From: Gimesia sp.
GTDB lineage: Bacteria > Planctomycetota > Planctomycetia > Planctomycetales > Planctomycetaceae
Reading direction: 5' to 3'
Assembly (NCBI RefSeq): GCF_040219335.1
Contig: NZ_JAVJSQ010000015.1
Location: 310,001-374,000 of the forward strand
DNA length: 64,000 nucleotides
In this document: piece after piece, positions 25,928 through 34,719 of the stretch
Position numbering within the stretch: the first letter of the stretch is position 1
Layout of the letters: the number at the start of each line of letters is the position of its first letter
The notes under the pieces: generated by a model
Databases searched by the model: none
What the model was told of the DNA's origin: nothing
Seen by the model: only the letters and a program-made list of their open reading frames with translations
Program-made: the position numbers and the translations under genes

Positions 25928-27256
25928 TCAGGGAGCGTGCTCTTCGGGAGGGATCGGGCGACCGTGGGGATCCTGGTCGGTATCGAGGGTGTCGGCGTTG
26001 AGGCGGTCGCGAAGTTCCCGGTCGGTAAAATGTTCGAGTTGCTCGGCCTGGCGGTGAATCGTTTCTGTCGACATTCCTGCGTGTTCAACGAGGTAGTGTT
26101 CCCAGAGTCGGTGTGAGCGGACGAGTTGTCGGGCACGGTCCCGACCAGTGTCGGTCAGGGTATAGGTTCCGTTGGCGTGTACGAGCTGGCTGTGCCGCAC
26201 GAGGTAGCCGAGTGTCAGGCTGGTGGGCAACGGCCGGGAAAAGAGAATGTCCCGCAGGTAGAGGGCGTTTGGTTTGAGTTCCGGATCCCGTTCTTCGATG
26301 CGGTACATCAGGGCGACGATGTCATCCGCGAGAATCTGCCAGGCCAGAAACTGGCGTCTCAGAAAGACGATCACCACGCCATGTCGGGGGCCGAACAGGG
26401 CAGCGATGATAAACAGTAGACCGGCGGCGACCGCCATCATGCCGGCTGTCGAGGTACTCTGAAAACCAAACCAGTAGGGGACGGTGATGGCACTAATGTG
26501 CCCGATGATGGCTGAGAACATCGCCAGTAGAACGCTGAGGACCAGCATGACTCCCAGTCGATCGGTGAGCATATAGGCGGCGGCTGGGGGGACGACGAAC
26601 ATGGCGACAACCAGAATATTGCCGACTGCTTCAAAGCTGGCGACCGCGGTGATCGCGACCAGGGTCATCAGCGCATAATGGATGAGCGTCGCATTGAAGC
26701 CGGTAGTGGTAGCCAGAGCCGGGTCGAACGAACTGAGCTTCAGTTCTTTGAGAAATAGAATCACGAACAGCAAATTGATTAACAGTACGATTGAGAGCAC
26801 AAAGACCACCCGGGGAATTTCCCAGCCGGCGACGAGCACGGTGTCGGCGGGAGTGAGTTCGATCGCTCCATAAAGGACGCAACCCGGATCGAGATCCACA
26901 CGATCAGCTGCCTGGACAATCATCACCAGTCCCAGGGCAAACAGGGAGGTGAAGACGACGCCCATCGAGGCACCTTCATCCACTTTTCCAAAGCCGCGAA
27001 TCCACTCGGTGAACAGCGCAGTCAAAATGCCGGCAATAACAGCACCGACAAACATGGGCAGGCTGCTGCGGGAGTCACTGATTAAGAAGGCTGCGGCCAG
27101 ACCCGGCAAGATGGCGTGCGTGATCGCATCGCCGAGCATACTCATTTTACGGAGTACGAGAAAGTTGCCCAGCAGGGCAGTCGCGGCGGCACACAACATG
27201 CCCGCGACGATGATCCAGCCATCCAGAGTCCAGCTCCACTGTTCGAGTCCGCCCAT
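25928..27256 (-). CDS. Metal ABC transporter permease with C-terminal MntR/DtxR-like domain (second permease)
   Basis: Residues 1-295 are an ABC-3 family permease with about eight membrane segments and the family stretch LVLRKMSMLGDAITHAILPGL. From about residue 300 a cytoplasmic extension matches the DtxR/MntR repressors. A winged-helix-like region ends in YTLTDTGRDRARQLVRSHRL. The metal-binding and dimerisation helix follows (HRLWEHYL, with His382 and Glu386, and QAEQLEHFTD, with Glu405, Glu408 and His409), then the conserved DPHGRPIP. These correspond to MntR His77, Glu99, Glu102 and His103. The gene overlaps the upstream permease by one base. The fused domain could sense cytosolic metal or bind DNA; which is unknown. 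Confidence 0.9.
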   Translation of the reverse strand: MGGLEQWSWTLDGWIIVAGMLCAAATALLGNFLVLRKMSMLGDAITHAILPGLAAAFLISDSRSSLPMFVGAVIAGILTALFTEWIRGFGKVDEGASMGVVFTSLFALGLVMIVQAADRVDLDPGCVLYGAIELTPADTVLVAGWEIPRVVFVLSIVLLINLLFVILFLKELKLSSFDPALATTTGFNATLIHYALMTLVAITAVASFEAVGNILVVAMFVVPPAAAYMLTDRLGVMLVLSVLLAMFSAIIGHISAITVPYWFGFQSTSTAGMMAVAAGLLFIIAALFGPRHGVVIVFLRRQFLAWQILADDIVALMYRIEERDPELKPNALYLRDILFSRPLPTSLTLGYLVRHSQLVHANGTYTLTDTGRDRARQLVRSHRLWEHYLVEHAGMSTETIHRQAEQLEHFTDRELRDRLNADTLDTDQDPHGRPIPPEEHAP

Positions 27257-28758
27257 CAGGTGGTCCTCCTGAAAGTGGGGGTACTCAGTGATTGAGGCAG
27301 ATCAATGTCATGTGGACTCTGCAGAATTCCTTCCGTTGACTGACGAACCAGCAGGGATTCCAGTTCGGCGATCACTTCCGGTTCCAGGACATGCTCAATC
27401 GCATCGGCATCCTGATCGACTTTACTGGAAGCGACGTCTGCGTAGGTAATCAGGTAGAGTTCCCAGAGGCGATGCTCGTGCACGACACGGGCGGCTTCTT
27501 TCAATCCAGAGAGTGTCAGTTGCACGCGATTGTCTGAGAGTAACGTCACCAGACGTTCGTCCTGGGCACTGCGAATGATTTTCTTGAGGGCAGGCAGGGA
27601 CCAACTCCGCAGCTGCTCCAGGGCAGAGAGTGAGACCGGTGGTGCACTGTCAGTCACGCCGATCGGGAGTTGCTGATGTGCTTCGAGGTATTCATAAAGG
27701 CCACGCAACAGGTGCTGGCGATTGACCTTGGTATTCAGTTCATAACGACGGTACTTGCGAACCAGGATCCCACGAGGGACGCCAAAAATCATGCTGAAGA
27801 GGAACATGGCTGTCGCGACGAGAACGATCATTGCACCGGAAGGGAGATTGGGGAAAATCGCACTCATGCCCGAACCGAGCATCCCACTTAAGGCTCCCAG
27901 CACCACAGCGACCACTGTCAGCCAGAGCATTTTTTCGGTCCAGAAGCGTGCGGCGGCAGGGGGAATCACGAGCAGAGAGATCATGAGAATCAGCCCCACT
28001 GCCTGCAGCCCAATGATCGTTACGATTACAACCAGTCCCATGAGGAGTGTGTCGAGCAGTACCACCGGAAAGCCTCTCGAATCGGCGAAGCCTTCATCGA
28101 AGCAGAGTAACGTCAGTTCCTTATACAATAACAATGCTACCAGTACACAGGTCAGTCCAGCACCGCCGATCAGCCAGGCATCGCTGGCGATCATGGAGGC
28201 GGTTTTCCCATAGATGAATGATTCGAGACCAGCAGCGTGCCCGGTCTGCATTTGCTGTACGATGTTGAGCAGCGCGATTCCCGCGCCGAAGAAGACGCTG
28301 AGCACGATGCCGAGGGCTGCATCTTCCTTGAGTCGGGTCAGATTGCGAATCATCAGGATACCGGCAATGCCCAATAGCCCACTAATGGCCGCCCCCGTTA
28401 ACAGCAGAGGCAGCGATTTACCGTTCAAACCCAGAGTGCTGCCCATAATGAAGGCGATCGCGATCCCGGGGAGCGTCGCATGGCTGAGGGCGTCACCCAT
28501 CAGTGCGCGTTTACGGAGCAGGGCGAAGCTGCCGATCATGCCAGCGGACATTCCCAGGAGCGTCGTGCCCAGAATGACAACCCGAGTGTTATAGTCCTGC
28601 ATGAAGAAGACGCGTCGCCAGTCTTCCCAGGCAGGCCATTCAATACTGCGATCGGTGATGGACCGCTGTGTCTGAATGGACTTGCCTTCGGCAGCCAGGA
28701 GAATCTGGCCGGGACTCAGCAGGAGCAGCAGAATCAGCATCCGCGCGCTGAGGCTCAT
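27256..28758 (-). CDS. Metal ABC transporter permease with C-terminal MntR/DtxR-like domain (first permease)
   Basis: The protein begins with a hydrophobic segment and an extra stretch of about 35 residues before the first canonical helix, then an ABC-3 permease (FALLRKRALMGDALSHATLPG) to about residue 335. Residues 345-475 are MntR-like: a winged helix (LEQLRSWSLPALKKIIRSAQ to VQLTLSGLKEAARVV), then HEHRLWELYL (His429) and DADAIEHVLE (Glu455, His456), which align with MntR His77 and Glu102-His103. The position of MntR Glu99 is Asp452 here. It overlaps the ATPase gene by four bases (ATGA), so translation is coupled. It should form a heterodimeric channel with the next gene product. Confidence 0.9.
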   Translation of the reverse strand: MSLSARMLILLLLLSPGQILLAAEGKSIQTQRSITDRSIEWPAWEDWRRVFFMQDYNTRVVILGTTLLGMSAGMIGSFALLRKRALMGDALSHATLPGIAIAFIMGSTLGLNGKSLPLLLTGAAISGLLGIAGILMIRNLTRLKEDAALGIVLSVFFGAGIALLNIVQQMQTGHAAGLESFIYGKTASMIASDAWLIGGAGLTCVLVALLLYKELTLLCFDEGFADSRGFPVVLLDTLLMGLVVIVTIIGLQAVGLILMISLLVIPPAAARFWTEKMLWLTVVAVVLGALSGMLGSGMSAIFPNLPSGAMIVLVATAMFLFSMIFGVPRGILVRKYRRYELNTKVNRQHLLRGLYEYLEAHQQLPIGVTDSAPPVSLSALEQLRSWSLPALKKIIRSAQDERLVTLLSDNRVQLTLSGLKEAARVVHEHRLWELYLITYADVASSKVDQDADAIEHVLEPEVIAELESLLVRQSTEGILQSPHDIDLPQSLSTPTFRRTT

Positions 28759-29588
28759 AGCGATTGCTCCCGGCGGCGCATCGTTTCGGTGGCTTCTTCC
28801 AGCAGGGTGAGTCGGCCACCATAAGTTTTTTGCAGGTTCTCCGGTGTGAAGACCTGCTCGGTCGGACCGTGATCGATGACTCGCATGTTGAGCAGAATGA
28901 CGTAGTCAAAGTACTCGGGGACGGTCTGCAGGTCGTGATGAATCACGAGGGCCGTTTTGCCAGCCTGTTTCATTTCCTGCAGGATTTTCACAATGGCTTT
29001 TTCGGTGGCGGCATCGACGGCAGCGAACGGTTCGTCCATCAAATACAGGTCGGCATCTTGGACCAGGGCACGGGCGAGGAAGGTCCGCTGCTGCTGTCCG
29101 CCGGAGAGTTGGCTGATCTGACGCCGGGCATAGTCGGCGATCCCCACGCGTTCGAGGGCATCCAATGCGCGTTCGCGGTGTTTCTTACGAACAGGCAGGC
29201 ACCAGCCGATCTCGCGGTAGAGTCCCATCGTGACAACATCGAGAGCATCGACGGGAAAATCCCAGTCAACGCTTTCCCGCTGAGGCACGTAGCCCACGCG
29301 GTGCCGGTTTTTCTGATATGGTTTACCGAAGATGTTGACGCGGCCCGAGGCCCTGGGAATCAGTTCCATGATGGCTTTGATGAGCGTACTTTTACCCGCT
29401 CCGTTCGGACCAATGATTCCGACCAGTTTCCCCGGCGGAATATCGAAGCTGACATCCCAGATTACAGGCTTACGGTGATAAGCGACCGTCAGGTCATACA
29501 CGGAGAGGGGGATCTCTGCAGGCGATATTTCAGTCTGCGTTATCGGGCTCTGGTTTTGGGACGAATTCATCGAACTGGATCGATTCAT
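28755..29588 (-). CDS. Metal ABC transporter ATP-binding protein
   Basis: The 277-residue ATPase has Walker A GPNGAGKSTLIKA, Q-loop YVPQRESVDWDFP, signature LSGGQQQRTFLARAL, Walker B LYLMDEPFAAVD and the H-loop ALVIHHDL. The Q-loop sequence and the VDWDFPV segment are typical of the manganese/zinc/iron chelate uptake branch (MntB/TroB/ZnuC). About 25 extra residues precede the domain. It is the energy subunit of the operon formed with the binding protein 38 bp upstream and the two permeases downstream. It acts at the cytoplasmic face of the membrane. Confidence 0.93.
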   Translation of the reverse strand: MNRSSSMNSSQNQSPITQTEISPAEIPLSVYDLTVAYHRKPVIWDVSFDIPPGKLVGIIGPNGAGKSTLIKAIMELIPRASGRVNIFGKPYQKNRHRVGYVPQRESVDWDFPVDALDVVTMGLYREIGWCLPVRKKHRERALDALERVGIADYARRQISQLSGGQQQRTFLARALVQDADLYLMDEPFAAVDAATEKAIVKILQEMKQAGKTALVIHHDLQTVPEYFDYVILLNMRVIDHGPTEQVFTPENLQKTYGGRLTLLEEATETMRRREQSL

Positions 29589-29626
29589 GTTGGGTTTGAA
29601 GAAAAGTAGAGACTGAGCTGTGTTTC

Positions 29627-30616
29627 TCAGGGAGTGAGTTTATCCTGCATGCCTTTTTCCGGGGCAGTGCCCCCCAGCGCCCGGGCCACTATGGTGATAT
29701 TGTGGTCGAGCATTCCGAGGTAAGTTCCTTCGTATGTCCCCGGTTCTCCCATAGCATCTGAGAACAGTTCTCCTCCTATTTCGATTTGATGCCCCTGCGC
29801 GCGGGCTCCTTCAATCAGAGCGGTAATATTCTTTTTAGAGACACTGCTTTCCACGAAGACCGCTTTGATTTTTTTCTTCACCAGCAGATCGACGAGTTCG
29901 TTAATCCGTTTCAGACCGGCTTCTGATTCGGTGGAGATGCCCTGTACGCCTTGAACATCGAGTCCATAAGCTCGGCCGAAATAATTGAAAGCATCGTGCG
30001 AGGTGATCAATGTGCGACTGTCTTCCGGGATCGATTTCAATGTTTCCAGACCGTACTTGTGCAGTTGCTCCAGTTTCTGTTTATAGGAAGCAGCATTCTT
30101 CTCGTAGACATCCGCGTGTTGCGGGTCGTATTGTGAGAGGGCGTCTTTGACGGCGTCGACACATTGAGACCAGGCGGAGACGTCCATCCAGACATGGGGG
30201 TCGTAGTGACCGCTAAAATCGTCGGGCTCCAGGAGCGTTTTTTCGTTGATCAGTTCGGTCACCGCATAGACCGGTTTATTGCGCGAGACCTTGATCAGGG
30301 TGTCGGTCATTTTGCCTTCGAGCATCAGGCCGGAATAGAAGACAACATCTGCGTTCATAATCGCCACAACATCATCGCGACTCGCTTTATGCATGTGGGG
30401 GTCAACGCCGGTACCCATGATCTGTTTCACATCGACATATTCCTGTCCCACATTTTTGACAAGATCGGCGACCATTCCCACGGTCGCTGCGACAGGGATC
30501 GGGTACTGGATATTGGTTCCGGATTTCTCTTTTTTGGTCTGAGGCGTCGAATTATCCTGTGACTGACAGCCGACCAGACCGATTAACATCAGGGCGAAAG
30601 CGAAGAGCTTTCTCAT
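29627..30616 (-). CDS. Metal ABC transporter substrate-binding lipoprotein (TroA/ZnuA family)
   Basis: The 329-residue protein has a lipoprotein signal (FALMLIGLVGCQS, Cys17). The four cluster A-I metal ligands can be placed: His74 (GTGVDPHMHKAS), His141 (GHYDPHVWMD), His207 (ITSHDAFNYFGRAYG) and Asp287 (GGELFSDAMGEPG). A His-His-His-Asp set is that of TroA, which binds zinc or manganese; manganese-specific PsaA has Glu at the third place. There is no His-rich loop of the ZnuA kind. It captures the ion outside the membrane and delivers it to the permeases encoded downstream. It is the first gene of the operon and stands behind a good promoter with an MntR-like palindrome. Confidence 0.93.
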   Translation of the reverse strand: MRKLFAFALMLIGLVGCQSQDNSTPQTKKEKSGTNIQYPIPVAATVGMVADLVKNVGQEYVDVKQIMGTGVDPHMHKASRDDVVAIMNADVVFYSGLMLEGKMTDTLIKVSRNKPVYAVTELINEKTLLEPDDFSGHYDPHVWMDVSAWSQCVDAVKDALSQYDPQHADVYEKNAASYKQKLEQLHKYGLETLKSIPEDSRTLITSHDAFNYFGRAYGLDVQGVQGISTESEAGLKRINELVDLLVKKKIKAVFVESSVSKKNITALIEGARAQGHQIEIGGELFSDAMGEPGTYEGTYLGMLDHNITIVARALGGTAPEKGMQDKLTP

Positions 30617-30660
30617 GATAAGGTATGCTCCGGTAAAGGTTTAGTGTGTGCGGAGTGTTT

Positions 30661-30682
30661 AAATGTAGCCAAGGCTACATTT
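30661..30682. promoter_or_regulatory. MntR-like palindromic operator of the metal ABC operon
   Basis: Two perfect 10-bp inverted arms, AAATGTAGCC and GGCTACATTT, flank a 2-bp AA centre. The core TAGCCAAGGCTA differs in one base from TAGCAAAGGCTA, the core of the E. coli MntR box as I recall it. It lies just downstream of the -10 box, over the expected transcription start, which is a repressing position. Confidence 0.65.
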
Positions 30683-30690
30683 TTTATAAT

Positions 30691-30718
30691 TTTATAGCAG
30701 GTACCCCGGGAATGTCAA
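30691..30718 (-). promoter_or_regulatory. Sigma-70-type promoter of the metal ABC operon
   Basis: On the minus strand a perfect TTGACA (-35, plus-strand 30713-30718) and TATAAA (-10, 30691-30696) are spaced by 16 bp. Transcription would start near 30684, inside the edge of the palindrome, leaving a leader of about 70 nt before the binding-protein ATG. Confidence 0.65.
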
Positions 30719-30733
30719 CTCCGCGGAAATGCA

Positions 30734-33511
30734 TTACTTCTGAGGCTTGAGGTGTTGATCAAAGAAGCCGATGACCGCAGGCCGGAGGTCGCGCTGTTTA
30801 GGTTGGAGGTGAAAGCTGTGTGGAGCGCCTTCGATAATGATGAGCTCAGCGGGGATACCACCTTTTTTCAGCGCGGTCTGCAGGAGCTCTGACTGTTCTA
30901 CCGGGACCAGCGCGTCTCGGTTTCCGTGCAGGATGAGGAAGGGAGGATCATCGTCTGAAGTATGCGATACTGCAGAGGCCTGTTTGCTGAGTGCCTTTTC
31001 TTCTTCTGAGAAGGAGCTCAGCAAGTCTCGAGATTTTGCCAGGGCAATCAGGTCATGTACGCCGTACATGGGGACGACTGCCTGAATGCGGGATGAAAAG
31101 CCTGCATAAGGTTCTTCAGGTTCGAGCTGTGGATCGTCGCCGGTCACAGCCAGCATCGCGACCAGGTGTCCGCCGGCGGAACCACCGATCGCCCCGATGT
31201 GGTCGGCGTCGATGTGATATTTGTCGGCATGTTTTCTGAGAAAGCGAACGGCGGTTTTACAATCCTGCAAGTGGCCTGGCCAGACCTGTTTGAGGTTATC
31301 GGTGAAGCGAGAATGTCTTTTTGCCAACTGGTAGTTGATGCTGGCACAGACGTAGCCTGCTTTGGCCAGATTGGTGCCGATGTTGATTTCGCGGCGGGCG
31401 CCTTTGTCACCGCCATGCCAGCCTCCGCCATGAATAATCACGACAGCGGGATATGGGCCTTTCCGCAAGTGGGTATCGGGAAGATAGAGGTCGAGTTTTT
31501 CCTCACGGCCTGCCCCCAGGTACTCCACGTTTTTTTGAATTTCTACATGGGAAAGTTCACGTTTGACCCGTTCGGAGGGGGAAAGGAACGTGACCCGGTC
31601 CCGGCCTGCAAGCTCGGTGAGTTCTTTAATGTCGAACGCTTTGAGCAGACCGAAGCAGAAGAGTTCGGGCGCCTGGCTGACAGCTTTATCCTGTTCGAGT
31701 ACTTCCTTGAGCGACCCGTAAGAGTCCTGCAGGCTGATACTTGTGATGGCTGCGGGTTCGATAGCACCTGCCACGAGTGTAAAGAGGCTGCTGCGGGGGC
31801 CGACGGACTGGATCTGAACGGTGGACTGCTTCTGGTCGGCTTTCAACCAGCGGGCGATGACAGCGAGCTGGCTGGCCTGAATGCCCAGGGGGCGTTCTCC
31901 CACGGCAGCGACAAGCAGACCATACAGGAAGTCACGCTGACTGATTTTCGATTCGCCGAAGTAGAAAGGATCGACGGCGAGCACATTCTGTCCTTCAGCC
32001 AGCAGCTTCTCTACAGTTCCAGCCAGACTCTGCCGACCTGCATCTGCGACGACGATAGTGGTGGATTTTGCAGAACCTCGTGAAAATTCCACGGCAGGGA
32101 CGGTCCAGTTCTGATCGACGTTCAGTTTCCAGAAGGTGACTTTGGTGTCGCCTGCTGATTTGTGGTCGACCTTAGTGCCGATGACTTTTGACTCTGGAGC
32201 GGAGATGAGTTTTTTGAGTGCTGCCCGTTGTTTTTCAGGTGTGGTCTTTTTCGCGGGGCGAGGCAGATCCTGACTGAGCTTGAGGGCCAGAGTGTGGAAG
32301 TCCGCATTGTCAGCGGGGAGTTCGACCTGCAGTTCCTCTGCTGTTTTCAATTCTTCGTCACAGGGGATTTCTTCGACTGGCAGCGGTTTGCCGGGTTCGG
32401 AGAAGTGTGCTGAGAGCATGCGATAGAGGGCTTCGCGATTGTCTTTGAGGAAGTTGTGCGTGCCGGGATCGTCGTTGATGTGCTTCTGCAGATTTTCTTC
32501 TTTGTCGTAGAGCTTGAAGATTGGGAAGGCGGCCTTGAGCAGTGGGGGCTGGGCGTATCCCGATTCGAAGCAGCAGTTGTCTTTCGAGTTGTTGGTCAGC
32601 AAGGTCGGACGGGGGGCCCGCATCGCGGTCAGGTGTGTGTAGTCGGCGTAGAGCGCCAGGTCGTTTGGCGTCTGTTCGGAATCACCCAGGTCTTTGGTGT
32701 GATAGTTACGGGTGAGGAAGCTCGAGTATCCTGCTACCGGATTGGAGAGGGTGACCCGTTCGTCGAGGGAGCTGATAAAGATCGTCTGCCAGCCACCCCC
32801 GGAAAGACCCGCGACCGCGACGCGCTGGGGATCAGCGTTAGGATGCGCGAGTAAAACATCGAGCCCTTTTTTCATGGAGAGATAAAAGGGAGCGAGCCCG
32901 CTGGTGCCACACAGGTCGAGCTGGTTCATCTTGTAGTGCGTGAAGCCGGGAGAGTTGAGCTGTCCCATGCCGAGCCATTCCACGTTGAGAGCGAGCATGC
33001 CCCGCTTAGCCTGATTGATACAGCGGACCTGTTTGTAGTCGGCGGCTTTTCCATCATTGCGATCGTGCCCGTTCACGTTCATCACGACGGGAACTTTGCC
33101 CGTCAGGTCATTGGGAATGTAAAGCAGAGCGGGGACCCAGAGTCCGGGGACGGCTTCGAAGCGAAGTTTCTGGATTTTGTATTCGGGACCGCCGGGGATG
33201 GTCTCGCCCCAGACGACGTTCAGTTTTGTGTCGCGCCATTTGGCTGCTTCACCGCGATAGACGACTTTGTTCAACACCTCTTTGCGAATGCGGTCATTGA
33301 CCTTTTCCCATTCGGCGACAGTGCTGACTTCAGGCATGCCGGGGACTTTGGGAGCGATAAATGCCTGGACCTCTTTCCATGGCTGATCTTTTTCCAGGAT
33401 CGGTTGTTTCAGCCAGTTCTGCAGGTCGGGTTCAGCAGCTGACAATCGCGAAATACTGAGTGAAAGCAGGCTGCAGAAGACGAGTAGAGTGCGGACAGAA
33501 TGGTGCCTCAT
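30734..33511 (-). CDS. Secreted double alpha/beta-hydrolase (acetyl-xylan-esterase-like plus BD-FAE-like esterase)
   Basis: The 925-residue protein carries a signal peptide and two separate hydrolases. Residues 50-400 are an acetyl xylan esterase/dienelactone-type domain with oxyanion-side VVMNVNGHD and nucleophile Ser237 in AGLSGGGWQT. A linker with a partial, degenerate hydrolase-like fold follows (about 400-650). The C-terminal domain (about 670-925) is a carboxylesterase of the BD-FAE/lipase type, with VVIIHGGGWHGGDKG, nucleophile Ser778 in GGSAGGH, Asp866 in LHGNRDALVP and His898 in GAPHSFH. The fusion suggests removal of acyl or feruloyl groups from plant or algal polysaccharides outside the cytoplasm. 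It is a single-gene unit; its 3' end almost touches the metal-operon promoter. Confidence 0.82.
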   Translation of the reverse strand: MRHHSVRTLLVFCSLLSLSISRLSAAEPDLQNWLKQPILEKDQPWKEVQAFIAPKVPGMPEVSTVAEWEKVNDRIRKEVLNKVVYRGEAAKWRDTKLNVVWGETIPGGPEYKIQKLRFEAVPGLWVPALLYIPNDLTGKVPVVMNVNGHDRNDGKAADYKQVRCINQAKRGMLALNVEWLGMGQLNSPGFTHYKMNQLDLCGTSGLAPFYLSMKKGLDVLLAHPNADPQRVAVAGLSGGGWQTIFISSLDERVTLSNPVAGYSSFLTRNYHTKDLGDSEQTPNDLALYADYTHLTAMRAPRPTLLTNNSKDNCCFESGYAQPPLLKAAFPIFKLYDKEENLQKHINDDPGTHNFLKDNREALYRMLSAHFSEPGKPLPVEEIPCDEELKTAEELQVELPADNADFHTLALKLSQDLPRPAKKTTPEKQRAALKKLISAPESKVIGTKVDHKSAGDTKVTFWKLNVDQNWTVPAVEFSRGSAKSTTIVVADAGRQSLAGTVEKLLAEGQNVLAVDPFYFGESKISQRDFLYGLLVAAVGERPLGIQASQLAVIARWLKADQKQSTVQIQSVGPRSSLFTLVAGAIEPAAITSISLQDSYGSLKEVLEQDKAVSQAPELFCFGLLKAFDIKELTELAGRDRVTFLSPSERVKRELSHVEIQKNVEYLGAGREEKLDLYLPDTHLRKGPYPAVVIIHGGGWHGGDKGARREINIGTNLAKAGYVCASINYQLAKRHSRFTDNLKQVWPGHLQDCKTAVRFLRKHADKYHIDADHIGAIGGSAGGHLVAMLAVTGDDPQLEPEEPYAGFSSRIQAVVPMYGVHDLIALAKSRDLLSSFSEEEKALSKQASAVSHTSDDDPPFLILHGNRDALVPVEQSELLQTALKKGGIPAELIIIEGAPHSFHLQPKQRDLRPAVIGFFDQHLKPQK

Positions 33512-33668
33512 GGCTGGAACTCCCGATGAATTCTGGTGGGATCTGATAAATCAATATTGATTCATTCTGCGAAAAACAGGCAGGGAACACAAGTTCGTTA
33601 GGAAAATTAAAGAAACAGCACGCGCAGTTTGAACCCCGGTGACTGGCCAGATTTCAGCAAGGTTCTGG

Positions 33669-34493
33669 TCAGGACTTTTTGCCTAATTCGATGGAACGGA
33701 GTGTAGCCGCAGCGACGGCGTTCATGAGGCTGCTACGGAGTCCTCCGGATTCAAGGGCGTGGATGCCGGCGATCGTGGTGCCACCCGGACTGGTGACTGC
33801 GTCTTTGAGGGCACCGGGATGTTCTCCGGTCTCGAGAACCATTTCCGCGGCGCCTTTGACGGTTTGTGCGGCGAGCTGAGTGGCGACGTGGCGGGGGAGT
33901 CCCATCCGCACGGCACCATCGCTGAGGGCTTCGATGATCTGATAAATGTAAGCGGGTCCGGAGCCGGACAGTCCGGTGACGGCGTCCAGTTGTGACTCGG
34001 GGACTTCGACGGCGATGCCGACGGTGGAGAGCAGGGAATCGACCAGGCTGGCATCGGCTTCTGTCGCTTTACCGCCCCGGGCGAATGCAGAAGCTCCCTG
34101 TTTGACCAGGCAAGGAGTGTTAGGCATGACACGGATCACGCGGATGGAATCCCCGAGAGTCTCCAGGAAGAGTGAGAGTGGAGAACCGGCGGCGATGGAG
34201 ACCAGCAGTTGTTTCCCGGTAATAGTGCCTTTCAGTTCCTGCAGGACGTCGGGGAGCTGTTGCGGTTTGACAGCCAGGATCACGATATCAGACTGTTCAG
34301 CGACAGTGATATTGGCCTCAAGTGTGGTTGCGCCGGTTTCGTGGGCGAAGTTTTCCCGGGCTGACTCGTAAGTGTCGCTGGCACAGACGTTTTCTGCAGA
34401 GGTAAAACCGGAGGAAATGAGACCTCCTGCCAGGGCAGTCGCCATGCGTCCTGCACCAATAAAACCGACTTTCATTTGTCTACTGTCTGACAT
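33669..34493 (-). CDS. proC: Pyrroline-5-carboxylate reductase
   Basis: The protein has the N-terminal NADP-binding fold MKVGFIGAGRMATALAGGLI, ILAVKPQQLPDVL and VIRVMPNTPCLVKQGA. The C-terminal P5CR signature is AVTGLSGSGPAYIYQIIEALSDGAVRMGLPR followed by HPGALKDAVTSPGGTTIAG. It reduces pyrroline-5-carboxylate to proline in the cytoplasm, the last step of proline synthesis. The open frame extends to a TTG at 34526; ATG codons at 34493 and 34475 are the realistic starts and give 274 or 268 residues, close to the family norm. It is divergent from mqnA. Confidence 0.95.
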   Translation of the reverse strand: MSDSRQMKVGFIGAGRMATALAGGLISSGFTSAENVCASDTYESARENFAHETGATTLEANITVAEQSDIVILAVKPQQLPDVLQELKGTITGKQLLVSIAAGSPLSLFLETLGDSIRVIRVMPNTPCLVKQGASAFARGGKATEADASLVDSLLSTVGIAVEVPESQLDAVTGLSGSGPAYIYQIIEALSDGAVRMGLPRHVATQLAAQTVKGAAEMVLETGEHPGALKDAVTSPGGTTIAGIHALESGGLRSSLMNAVAAATLRSIELGKKS

Positions 34494-34583
34494 TCTGGGG
34501 GGCTTTCTGCTGTCTGTAGCTGTCAATTCGACTGTATTTTGAGGCTATTTCGTGCTGTCCTCAAATTTTCCTTCGGATAGTCC

Positions 34584-34612
34584 CTGATAGAGAGGACGTA
34601 AACTGCTAGAAT
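34584..34612 (+). promoter_or_regulatory. Possible promoter of mqnA
   Basis: CTGATA and TAGAAT are separated by 17 bp in the proC-mqnA divergent gap, about 110 bp before the first mqnA start. The -35 match is only four of six. Confidence 0.3.
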
Positions 34613-34719
34613 ACTACTATCTGCGTCTACGATATCAATGTAAGCGTAAGTCACTTTGAATTGTAACACCAACGATCGGAATGTGCATCAGTGCCCGTTT
34701 CAGACGTGTTGATCCATAA

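Noticed and set aside
28764..29609. Plus-strand open frame of 281 codons opposite the metal ABC ATPase
   Set aside because: Antisense to an unambiguous ATPase with all motifs.
31166..32083. Plus-strand open frame of 305 codons inside the double esterase
   Set aside because: Antisense to a gene with clear catalytic motifs; a shadow of its codon use.
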